Shown here in pieces: positions 1 through 5,950 of a stretch of 8,939 nt of DNA (positions within the stretch are counted from its first letter, which is position 1; every line of letters starts with the position of its first letter). The position numbers were made by a program, and so were the translations under genes. Origin of the DNA: an uncultured Lachnospiraceae bacterium. Its GTDB lineage: Bacteria > Bacillota > Clostridia > Lachnospirales > Lachnospiraceae. Under the pieces are notes generated by a model. That model worked only from the letters and a program-made list of their open reading frames with translations. It had not been told where the DNA came from and did no database searches. Location of the stretch: positions 1-8,939 of the forward strand of contig CANCYO010000090.1 of the NCBI GenBank assembly GCA_947382415.1, read 5' to 3'.

Positions 1-882
1 TTTGATATAGCCTTCCTCCTCCAGCTCTGCCCCGCGCTCTGCATCCTCCAGAGGGATCACCACGGACCAGTTCTCGCTGGTGGAGAGCTTGTAAGCAGCG
101 TCGCCCGCCTCCAGCAGTTCATTGCCCAGAAGCAGCTTTTTCTTCTCCTCATACGCTTTCTTATCAAAGACCGCCTCCGTCACATCCGCGGCGGTCATGC
201 TCTCATAACCGTCCACCCAATAACTCACCACGCCGGTCTCCGGCGCATAGCAGCGGGAAATAATATTTGCCACGCCGCCTCCCGAACCGATACGCTCCAC
301 ACTCTCCAGCATATTGGCATTCGCAAGCTTCTGCACGGTATTTTTTAAGGAATTTTTGAAATCATACACATTGGAGAATTCATGGCTGTCAAAACCGTGG
401 GAGAAATTCACAAGTTCACTCCGAAACTCCAGCAGTTCCTTGTCGCTCAATGCGTTTTCACCCAGACTGGCATTTCCCAGCTCCTCGCTCAGACGCCCGG
501 TCTCATCCACGATATAAACCAGGTCGTTTGCCGCCACGCGCTCGCCCTCATTGGCATAGTAATTCACATATCCGGCGGAAGCGGTGTTCACCACGGTCTC
601 ATCCCGAAGCACCACGCCGCGATAGATATTGTTGGTGGCAAGAGAGCCTTTTTTCACCTCGTATCTCACGATATGTCCTGTCTGGAAATAGAGGATCACG
701 CACACAGTCACATAGACAAAAATAACCGCAAAGATCAACATACCGATATTGAGATTCAGGGGCTTTCTGTATTTTCTGATATTACTGATTTTATTATTTT
801 TATTGTTTTTATTATTCCTACTGTTTCTGCTTTGGTTCCTGCCCGTCCTTTTTCTGTGTCCCGCTCCGTTTCCAGACGCCAA
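1..882 (-). CDS. HlyD-like membrane-fusion (periplasmic adaptor-type) protein, C-terminus off the window
   Basis: This is the N-terminal 294 residues of a minus-strand gene that runs off the left edge exactly on a codon boundary. I place the start at TTG 882 because GGAGG (895-891) sits 8 bases upstream. No ATG is available nearby, and an in-frame TAA lies further upstream. Residues 1-42 are cytosolic, basic and Asn/Lys-rich (a run of Asn-Asn-Lys units near residues 22-30). Residues about 44-66 form one transmembrane helix. A lipoyl/biotinyl-like beta segment follows (about 93-127, with the pattern ASAGYVNYYANEGERV), as in HlyD-family fusion proteins. The region after that is charged, and there is no long coiled-coil hairpin in the visible part. 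The fold suggests an extracytoplasmic, membrane-anchored adaptor, but no transporter partner is in the window. In clostridia similar genes sit just before yggS-sepF-ylmH-divIVA, which is a hint of a cell-envelope or division role. The family call is fairly sure; the function is unknown. Confidence 0.78.
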   Translation of the reverse strand, partial: MASGNGAGHRKRTGRNQSRNSRNNKNNKNNKISNIRKYRKPLNLNIGMLIFAVIFVYVTVCVILYFQTGHIVRYEVKKGSLATNNIYRGVVLRDETVVNTASAGYVNYYANEGERVAANDLVYIVDETGRLSEELGNASLGENALSDKELLEFRSELVNFSHGFDSHEFSNVYDFKNSLKNTVQKLANANMLESVERIGSGGGVANIISRCYAPETGVVSYWVDGYESMTAADVTEAVFDKKAYEEKKKLLLGNELLEAGDAAYKLSTSENWSVVIPLEDAERGAELEEEGYIK

Positions 883-890
883 TTTCCAAT

Positions 891-895
891 CCTCC
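891..895 (-). promoter_or_regulatory. Ribosome binding site that fixes the TTG start of the HlyD-like gene
   Basis: The minus strand reads GGAGG here, followed by 8 bases and then TTG at 882. An in-frame TTG at 897 overlaps this site and has no Shine-Dalgarno sequence of its own, so 882 is preferred. Confidence 0.6.
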
Positions 896-897
896 AA

Positions 898-961
898 GAT
901 ACTTTTAAATTCACCGAAAAGCCCCGGAGCTTCCGAGGCTTATTTTGATACTTTTTAAATT
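898..961 (-). repeat. Short direct repeat flanking the terminator hairpin
   Basis: On the plus strand GATACTTTTAAATT (898-911) recurs as GATACTTTTTAAATT (947-961), differing only by one extra T. The hairpin at 919-941 lies between the two copies. The origin is unknown. Chance is possible because the sequence is AT-rich. Confidence 0.45.
917..941 (-). terminator. Rho-independent terminator after the P-loop gene
   Basis: On the minus strand a 10-base-pair stem (arms at 941-932 and 928-919, one G-T wobble, otherwise perfect and GC-rich) closes a 3-base loop. It runs into a short T run ending at 917. It lies about 50 bases after the stop of the 139-residue P-loop gene and about 35 bases before the HlyD-like start, so it should end the upstream transcript. 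The T run is short (four T, two of them in the arm), so termination may be partial. The plus-strand side also has an ATTTT run, but no plus-strand gene needs it. Confidence 0.65.
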
Positions 962-992
962 TGACACACGACTGACACTGTCCGGCATATCA

Positions 993-1412
993 TTACAGGG
1001 AAGCGATCACCATACTCTTAAGATTCTCGGGAAGCTCCGTCTCATCCAGAGAAACACTGAGTATAAAATCCACATTAAACGCCTGAGCCACCTTGTTGAG
1101 CTTGTCGATCACAGTGCAAAGCTCCTCGTCCTTCAGAGCCGCAATCTTTAAAAAGCTGTCAAAATACATCTGCTGTAAATCGTGATCCTGAGACAGTATA
1201 CCGCAGACAAAGCCGACAAACTCGCTGCTGTTCTCAATCATATACTGTGATACGTCGATCAGTCGAACCTTGTTGTTCAGTTCGTACATATGCTTGGTAC
1301 TCTTATCCAGATACACGATACTGCCGGAGATACTCTTTACCTCGCTGTTCACCTTATCCAATAACTGTTTTGTCTTGCCCTTTCCCTTCTTGCCTACAAT
1401 TAACTGAACCAT
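993..1412 (-). CDS. Small P-loop protein of unknown function (139 residues)
   Basis: The start at ATG 1412 is well supported by AGGAGGG (1425-1419) 6 bases upstream. A Walker A-type motif appears at once: GKKGKGKT at residues 7-14, right after a beta strand (VQLIV). Two later hydrophobic strands end in acidic residues (FVGFVCGILSQDHD at 65-78, and NVDFILSVSLDE at about 113-124); either could carry Walker B or sensor-like residues, but I cannot assign them. No transmembrane helix or signal peptide is visible, so the protein should be cytosolic. Similar short clostridial proteins have, as I recall, been labelled 'twitching motility protein PilT'. This one is far too short for a PilT secretion ATPase and lacks its Asp and His boxes, so I do not adopt that name. 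The gene has its own promoter upstream and a terminator downstream, so it is probably monocistronic. It is a real gene; nucleotide binding is likely and its function is unknown. Confidence 0.85.
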   Translation of the reverse strand: MVQLIVGKKGKGKTKQLLDKVNSEVKSISGSIVYLDKSTKHMYELNNKVRLIDVSQYMIENSSEFVGFVCGILSQDHDLQQMYFDSFLKIAALKDEELCTVIDKLNKVAQAFNVDFILSVSLDETELPENLKSMVIASL

Positions 1413-1463
1413 TGGTAGCCCTCCTGTCGTATATTAATCGGTAGATCAATTCAATATAGTTCT

Positions 1464-1492
1464 ATTATAGAGTATTCCATGTCAAAAAACAA
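1464..1492 (-). promoter_or_regulatory. Sigma-A-like promoter for the small P-loop gene
   Basis: On the minus strand a perfect -10 box TATAAT (1469-1464) is preceded, with a 17-base spacer, by TTGTTT (1492-1487) as a partial -35 box. Transcription would begin near 1457, giving a leader of about 45 bases before ATG 1412. The leader contains a weak AT-rich inverted repeat (1458-1449 with 1438-1430). The promoter starts at the end of the carboxypeptidase gene, and no terminator separates the two, so read-through from the operon upstream may also contribute. Confidence 0.6.
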
Positions 1493-1495
1493 CTA

Positions 1496-2539
1496 TTATT
1501 TATTGATTTCATCCAGCAGATCTGCCATTTGTATATACAGATCGTCATTTGTGTCAGCCCCCAGAATAACAGCTATATAGGGCGCTCCTCCCGTATCTCT
1601 TGCCATGAGTATGAGACAGTGTCCCGCGGCGTTGGTGGTGCCGGTTTTCCCGCCTATGATATTGACATTGGAGGGTGCCTGTATGTCCCCCTTCAGGAAA
1701 CGGTTGGTATTGGTATAGGAAACCTCCTTGGGTTTTCCGTTTCCGTCATAATAGGTAGTCTGATAGCTGGTGGTCTGGATGATCTCGCTGAAGTTCTCAT
1801 ATTTGATGGCCTCATTGAAGATCAGATACAGGTCATAACAGGTGGTATAATGATCCTCGTCCGGCAGGCCGTGGGCATTTGCAAAATGCGTGTTGGTAGC
1901 TCCCAGGCTTTTCGCCTCCTCGTTCATCATCTCCACAAACTGATCCACGCTGCCGCCGATATTCTCGGCAATCATATTTGCCACATCGTTTGCGGAGCGC
2001 AAAAGCAGAATATGCAGGGCCTGATTCAGCGTCATGGTGTCTCCGGCCTTGAGGCCGCTCAACTGCGCGCCGGGCTCTGTGATCTTCACTGCGTCGGTAG
2101 CCGTCAGCATCTGATCCGGGGAACCGTTCTTTAACGCCACTAACGCCGTCATCACCTTGGTGATACTTGCCGGATACAGACGGTCATGGGGATTCTGCGC
2201 GTACAGGACGTCTTTGTCATTCAGGTCAAAGAGCACCGCCGCCTTGGCCTTGGAGATATCCACAGTCTCGCTGTCCATGATATTATCCGTAACCACGCAC
2301 AGATCGTCCGCAAAAGGCCTGGCGGAATCATTGGTCTGCCCTACGGTGACGTTGAAGCTGCTCACCCTGGCCGCCGACTGATAGGCCATGTCATATTTGA
2401 GATTTCCGCAGCCGGACAGCACAGAGGACATGACCAAAAACACTGCCGCAAACGCAGTCCGTCCCTTTACCGGCCGTTTTCTCCCTGTTATCCTCCGATA
2501 TGCATCGTTCTTATCCTGAAAGCTATTTGTATATTTCAC
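1496..2539 (-). CDS. D-alanyl-D-alanine carboxypeptidase, predicted lipoprotein
   Basis: This is a serine-type D-Ala-D-Ala carboxypeptidase (peptidase S11, low-molecular-weight PBP) that removes the terminal D-Ala from peptidoglycan stem pentapeptides outside the membrane. Counting from the GTG at 2539 (347 residues), the three active-site motifs are present: SITK at 125-128, SAN at 182-184 and KTG at 298-300. The N-terminus has a basic stretch, a hydrophobic core and a lipobox LSGC with Cys44, so it should be lipid-anchored by signal peptidase II. The protein ends about 47 residues after KTG and therefore lacks the C-terminal beta domain and amphipathic anchor helix typical of DacA/PBP5. The start is uncertain. 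GTG 2539 has GGAG only 4 bases upstream and GAGGAG 12 bases upstream; TTG 2563 adds 8 residues but has no ribosome binding site. Either start overlaps the end of mgsA, which suggests translational coupling. Family certain; start moderate. Confidence 0.93.
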   Translation of the reverse strand: MKYTNSFQDKNDAYRRITGRKRPVKGRTAFAAVFLVMSSVLSGCGNLKYDMAYQSAARVSSFNVTVGQTNDSARPFADDLCVVTDNIMDSETVDISKAKAAVLFDLNDKDVLYAQNPHDRLYPASITKVMTALVALKNGSPDQMLTATDAVKITEPGAQLSGLKAGDTMTLNQALHILLLRSANDVANMIAENIGGSVDQFVEMMNEEAKSLGATNTHFANAHGLPDEDHYTTCYDLYLIFNEAIKYENFSEIIQTTSYQTTYYDGNGKPKEVSYTNTNRFLKGDIQAPSNVNIIGGKTGTTNAAGHCLILMARDTGGAPYIAVILGADTNDDLYIQMADLLDEINK

Positions 2540-2918
2540 GCCACTCCAAATCTCCTCTGTCAAGGGACTTTATCAACAGTTCCGCGCTGGCAAGATTGGT
2601 GGCCAGCGGAATATTGTACATATCGCAGAGCCGGAACACATTGTTCACATCCGGCTCATGAGTCTTTGGATTTAACGGATCTCTCAGAAAGATCACCAGA
2701 TCGATCTGATTGTGCTCTATCTGGGCGCTCACCTGCTGTTCTCCCCCAAGATGCCCCGCCAGATACTTGTGTATGGTCAGATTGGTGACCTCCTCGATCA
2801 GCCTTCCCGTCGTACCCGTGGCATAAAGTTCATTCTTGCTCAAAATTCCCCGGTAAGCAATACAAAAGTTCTGCATCAGTTTCTTTTTCGCATCATGTGC
2901 GATCAATGCAATGTTCAT
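2523..2918 (-). CDS. mgsA: Methylglyoxal synthase
   Basis: MgsA converts dihydroxyacetone phosphate to methylglyoxal and phosphate, a cytosolic bypass of lower glycolysis that relieves sugar-phosphate build-up. The family pattern is clear in this 131-residue protein: IALIAHD at 3-9, the phosphate-binding ATGTTG at 33-38, GHLGGEQQ at 55-62, and RDPLNPKTHEPD at 79-90. Aligned by motif to E. coli MgsA (offset 11), His8, Asp9, Thr34/36/37, Asp80, His87, Asp90 and Arg96 are kept. Catalytic Asp71 is replaced by Glu60, and Ser65 by Ala54. The protein stops a few residues short of the E. coli C-terminus. The start at ATG 2918 has GAGGG 8 bases upstream; another ATG seven bases before it is out of frame. 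The gene lies 27 bases after rodA and overlaps the carboxypeptidase gene, so it belongs to the same operon. The identity is very secure; activity with Glu at the base position is probable but not proven. Confidence 0.95.
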   Translation of the reverse strand: MNIALIAHDAKKKLMQNFCIAYRGILSKNELYATGTTGRLIEEVTNLTIHKYLAGHLGGEQQVSAQIEHNQIDLVIFLRDPLNPKTHEPDVNNVFRLCDMYNIPLATNLASAELLIKSLDRGDLEWREIYK

Positions 2919-2945
2919 AAGCCATACCCTCTCAATCCCCCTTGT

Positions 2946-4067
2946 TTAGCCGGTCTGCCCGGCATTGCGTCCGGCCTGGAGCCGCACGTTTAAGACAAAT
3001 CCCATCCCGATAAAACAGCTCATCAGCGATGTGAGCCCATAGCTCACAAACGGAAGCGGCAGTCCTGTGTTCGGCAGGATAAACGTGGCGACACCGATAT
3101 TGAAAAAGCTCTGAAATGCGATCAATCCCCCCATTCCGGCCGCAATGATCCTTCCGGCCGTATCCTTCGCCCTTCGGGCTACGGATATGCATTCCAGCGC
3201 CACCCCCATCATCAATACGATGACCACAACGCTCCCCTTAAAGCCAAACTCCTCTCCGATTATGGCGAAGATAAAATCCGTCTCCGTCTCTGATATAAAA
3301 TCCCCGTTTTTCACGGAAGTGATCTCGTTATTTTTATAGCCCTTGCCATTGAGCTGTCCGGATCCGATGGCCATGACGGAATTGAGCTGCTGATAGGCCT
3401 CCGCCGTGGCATATTCCTCCGGGTTGATAAAAGCGAGAATTCTGTTGCGCTGATGCGTTTTCAGTATGGTCTGATCCGGCTGCACGGCGATGGCAACCAC
3501 CACGATCAACGCAGGAATCCCCACTGCCAGCGCTCCTATGATATATTTCCAACTGATCCCTCCCGCGAACAGGATCACACAGAACAGCACAAGCACGATG
3601 ATACTTGTGGACAGATCGGGCTGCTCTTCGATCAGCACCCAGGGGATTCCCACCAGAATCGCACAGGCCGCAAGCATCTTCAAGGTGTTCAGCTTTTCCT
3701 TATATTTCATAATAAACTGTGCAAAGAATAAAATCAACAGAATTTTCGCGGTTTCCGAGGGCTGAAATGTGATGGAGCCAAGCTGCACCCAACGCTGGGC
3801 GCCTTTGTGCTCCTCGCCGATGACCATCACCAGCGTCAAAAGCGTCAGATTCCCCACATACATCAGCCAGTACAGCTTCAGCAGACCATTGTAATTGATG
3901 AAGGAAAGAACGATCATGATAACCGTTCCCGCCGCCACCCCGAAAAACTGTCTGGTCTGCAGGGACTCCTCCGCGCTGCCAATGGCCACGACGCCGATGG
4001 CAGCCAGAGCAAGCACCATAAATATCAATTTAAAATCATAGTCGCGCAATTTATAATTTCTGAACAT
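2946..4067 (-). CDS. rodA: RodA, SEDS-family peptidoglycan glycosyltransferase of the elongation complex
   Basis: This 373-residue membrane protein polymerises lipid II into glycan strands and works with a class B PBP. It shows about ten hydrophobic segments between residues 13 and 361. SEDS hallmarks are GAQRWVQLG (89-97), QPSETAK (102-108), EQPDLSTS (148-155), TDFIFAIIGEEFGF (263-276) and TGLPLPFVSYG (334-344). Asp264 in TDFIFA aligns with the Asp shown to be essential in RodA proteins. RodA and FtsW cannot be separated by fold alone. I choose RodA because PBP2 and the Min genes share the operon, and because the protein is compact. The start ATG 4067 has GAGGA a few bases upstream, overlapping the minE stop TGA, so translation is probably coupled to minE. 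Only 7 bases separate the two genes. FtsW is the alternative name. Confidence 0.93.
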   Translation of the reverse strand: MFRNYKLRDYDFKLIFMVLALAAIGVVAIGSAEESLQTRQFFGVAAGTVIMIVLSFINYNGLLKLYWLMYVGNLTLLTLVMVIGEEHKGAQRWVQLGSITFQPSETAKILLILFFAQFIMKYKEKLNTLKMLAACAILVGIPWVLIEEQPDLSTSIIVLVLFCVILFAGGISWKYIIGALAVGIPALIVVVAIAVQPDQTILKTHQRNRILAFINPEEYATAEAYQQLNSVMAIGSGQLNGKGYKNNEITSVKNGDFISETETDFIFAIIGEEFGFKGSVVVIVLMMGVALECISVARRAKDTAGRIIAAGMGGLIAFQSFFNIGVATFILPNTGLPLPFVSYGLTSLMSCFIGMGFVLNVRLQAGRNAGQTG

Positions 4068-4074
4068 ATTGTCC

Positions 4075-4338
4075 TCATTTGGTGTGTAAATCTAATATGG
4101 GAATATTGGCGTAGAGCACAGGAGTCTTGCCTCTGCCTGATTTGCTGCCCTTTGTCTGTATCTGAATATCCATATTCCCCGTATCTATCTTCATGTATTT
4201 TGATATCACTTTCGTGATATCTGCCTTGATCAGCTCCATAACCTCCGGCGAACAGTTGACCCTGTCGGATATCAACAGGATCTTGAGCCTGTCCTTTGCA
4301 ACCTGGCAGGAGCTCTTTTTACGAAAGAACTGTAACAT
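4075..4338 (-). CDS. minE: MinE, topological specificity factor of cell division
   Basis: MinE stimulates MinD ATPase activity and drives MinCD off the membrane, so that MinC inhibits FtsZ mainly near the poles. The 87-residue length is typical. An N-terminal amphipathic, membrane-seeking stretch (MLQFFRKK) is followed by the MinD-contact segment AKDRLKILLISDR (14-26), the NCSPEVMELIKADI helix (28-41), ISKYMKID, and the dimerising beta strand MDIQIQT. The start ATG 4338 has a GGGAGG ribosome binding site 8 bases upstream, and it lies 14 bases after the minD stop. Its presence points to an oscillating or MinE-regulated Min system, in contrast to the DivIVA/MinJ-anchored MinCD of Bacillus subtilis. 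Confidence 0.96.
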   Translation of the reverse strand: MLQFFRKKSSCQVAKDRLKILLISDRVNCSPEVMELIKADITKVISKYMKIDTGNMDIQIQTKGSKSGRGKTPVLYANIPILDLHTK

Positions 4339-4352
4339 ACAAACTCCCTCCC

Positions 4353-5168
4353 TTATGCTTTGTGGAAAATACCGGTTACTTTAGTCCAGAACGAAATACC
4401 CCTCTCAAGATTGACAAACGGCACCTCCCGTCCGAGAACCCGCTGCACGATATTGGCGTAGGCGATTCCCGCCGGAGAATCGCTGCCCACAAGGGGCTCT
4501 CCCTGATTGGTGGAGATGACTACATTCTCATCGTCCGGCACAATGCCGATGAGAGGAACCGCCAGGATATCCACCACATCCGTGGCGGACATCATATCCC
4601 CCCGCCGCACCATATCCATGCGCAGCCTGTTGATGATCAGATCCATCTGTTTGAAGCCGTTGGCCTCCAAAAGCCCCACGATCCGGTCGGCGTCGCGGAT
4701 GGCCGAGACCTCCGAAGTGGTCACGATCAACGCCCTGTCGGCTCCCGCTATGGCGTTCTGGAAGCCCTGCTCGATGCCCGCGGGGCAGTCCAGTATAATG
4801 TAGTCAAACTGCTCCTTCAGATGCTCGATCACTTTCACCATCTGGCCGGGTGACACCGCGCTCTTGTCTCTGGTCTGGGCGGACGGCATCAGATAAAGCC
4901 CCTGATAACGCTTATCCCGGATCAGCGCCTGCTTGACGCGGCAATTACCCTCCACCACGTCCACCAGATTGTATACGATCCGGTTCTCCAGCCCCATGAC
5001 CACATCCAGATTGCGCAGTCCGATATCCGTGTCGATCAGGCAGACCTTCTTCCCAAGTTTTGCAAGACCAGTTCCAACATTTGCGGAAGTGGTGGTCTTT
5101 CCCACTCCGCCCTTCCCTGAAGTGACGACAATTACCTCGCAGCCGGGCTGCTTAGACTCGTTTTCCAT
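4353..5168 (-). CDS. minD: MinD, septum site-determining ATPase
   Basis: MinD is a ParA/MinD-type ATPase that dimerises on the membrane with ATP, recruits MinC and is released by MinE. Counting from ATG 5168 (271 residues), the deviant Walker A motif is GKGGVGKT at 18-25, with the signature Lys19. Switch I is TDIGLRNLD (47-55), and Walker B is DYIILDCPAG (122-131). The C-terminus ends in an amphipathic membrane-targeting helix (WTKVTGIFHKA, 261-271). I place the start at 5168 rather than at the upstream in-frame ATG 5183: the upstream ATG overlaps the GGAGG ribosome binding site, which is spaced 8 bases from 5168. The 83-base gap to minC contains no evident terminator or promoter. Confidence 0.96.
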   Translation of the reverse strand: MENESKQPGCEVIVVTSGKGGVGKTTTSANVGTGLAKLGKKVCLIDTDIGLRNLDVVMGLENRIVYNLVDVVEGNCRVKQALIRDKRYQGLYLMPSAQTRDKSAVSPGQMVKVIEHLKEQFDYIILDCPAGIEQGFQNAIAGADRALIVTTSEVSAIRDADRIVGLLEANGFKQMDLIINRLRMDMVRRGDMMSATDVVDILAVPLIGIVPDDENVVISTNQGEPLVGSDSPAGIAYANIVQRVLGREVPFVNLERGISFWTKVTGIFHKA

Positions 5169-5176
5169 ACATGAAA

Positions 5177-5181
5177 CCTCC
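5177..5181 (-). promoter_or_regulatory. Ribosome binding site that decides the minD start
   Basis: The minus strand reads ATGGAGGTTTCATGTATG. The GGAGG lies 8 bases before ATG 5168 and directly overlaps the upstream ATG 5183, which therefore cannot use it. Confidence 0.75.
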
Positions 5182-5251
5182 ATTCTTTTTTGTTGCCTGT
5201 CATATGGAATACTTTGGTCGTCCCCTGGTTCTCTCTATTGCGAATTGCCGG

Positions 5252-5923
5252 TCAAAAAGAACTCAGTAATTCTTTGGTAAGCCCTTCAAAGACAATTCTT
5301 TCGTTTTTTACATAACCGATCTTGGGTTGTACTTTGGGCTTGATACTCCACTTGGAGGCCTTTCCACTGTGTTTATATTTGAAATCGCCGATTTTTAATC
5401 TTTCCGGCTCCATTTCAAGCGCTACCACATAGGCGTTTTCCTGCCCGTTTCCGCCGGCGTAGGCCTCCCCGTAGAGACCTCCCAGCACAATGATGTTTTT
5501 AGCCGAGATCACGGCGCAGCCGGGATATACATCCCCCAGGATCACAATGCTGCTCTCCGTCTCGATGACCTGATTGTTCTTGAGGGAACCCTTGTAGAAC
5601 TGTCCCTCCCCCTTATCCGTAAAATGCTTGTCCACCTGCTGCAGGGCTTTTATAAAATGCTTGTCCGTGAGCTCGTCATGGCCCACGATACAGACAATAT
5701 TGAGATTGCTGTTTCTGTGGATAGTCTCAAGAATCTGCAGCTCCTCCGCATCCTCCACCTCTCTGCCCTCGATGGCAAGCGCCATGCTGGCTCTCCCGAA
5801 AAATGCCTTTCCCTCCGAAAATTTGAAAGCGATCTCCTCCAGAATCTCCTCAAAGGGGACTTCACCATTCAAAAACAGGGTTATTCCGTTGGGAAAGCTT
5901 TTGATCATCACTGCGTCTTTCAT
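5252..5923 (-). CDS. minC: MinC, septum site-determining inhibitor of FtsZ
   Basis: MinC blocks Z-ring formation wherever MinD recruits it to the membrane. This 223-residue protein has the two-domain layout of the family. The N-terminal FtsZ-antagonist domain covers about residues 5-100 and begins with the strand-turn VMIKSFPNGITLFL. The C-terminal beta-helix domain covers about 105-205, with the typical GDVYPGCAVISAKNIIVLGG turns (130-149) and then the Gly-rich LYGEAYAGG (150-158), which lies in the MinD-binding and dimerisation region. The C-terminal tail (206-223) is predicted to be short and mixed in charge. ATG 5923 has AGGAGGGG upstream with about 9 bases spacing. The gene lies 27 bases after the PBP2 stop and is followed by minD, so operon co-expression is expected. 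Confidence 0.95.
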   Translation of the reverse strand: MKDAVMIKSFPNGITLFLNGEVPFEEILEEIAFKFSEGKAFFGRASMALAIEGREVEDAEELQILETIHRNSNLNIVCIVGHDELTDKHFIKALQQVDKHFTDKGEGQFYKGSLKNNQVIETESSIVILGDVYPGCAVISAKNIIVLGGLYGEAYAGGNGQENAYVVALEMEPERLKIGDFKYKHSGKASKWSIKPKVQPKIGYVKNERIVFEGLTKELLSSF

Positions 5924-5950
5924 ATACTACATCCCCTCCTTTTTGCTTCC

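Noticed and set aside
382..948. 188-residue plus-strand reading frame
   Set aside because: It is antisense to the HlyD-like gene, lacks a supported ribosome binding site and family motifs, and its Ile/Phe-rich part mirrors the Asn/Lys tract of the real gene.
749..958. Plus-strand Leu/Phe-rich frame resembling a small membrane protein
   Set aside because: The hydrophobic run is the complement of the Asn-Asn-Lys repeat of the minus-strand gene, and the frame also crosses the terminator hairpin.
961..980. Plus-strand TTGACA followed by a second TGACAC copy, as a plus-strand promoter
   Set aside because: No -10 box at proper spacing and no plus-strand gene downstream.
993..1412. Naming the small P-loop protein PilT
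   Set aside because: At 139 residues it is far shorter than PilT ATPases and lacks their conserved Asp and His boxes; only the Walker A-like motif is shared.
1480..1485. Perfect TTGACA on the minus strand as a -35 box
   Set aside because: It lies only 10 bases before TATAAT and 21 bases before TATATT, neither a workable spacing. TTGTTT at 1492-1487 gives the 17-base spacer.
5168..5183. Upstream ATG of minD at 5183
   Set aside because: It overlaps the GGAGG needed for ATG 5168 and would add five residues (MEVSC) with no ribosome binding site of its own.
5169..5251. Possible promoter or terminator in the minC-minD gap
   Set aside because: The 83 bases show no GC-rich hairpin with a T run and no convincing -35/-10 pair.
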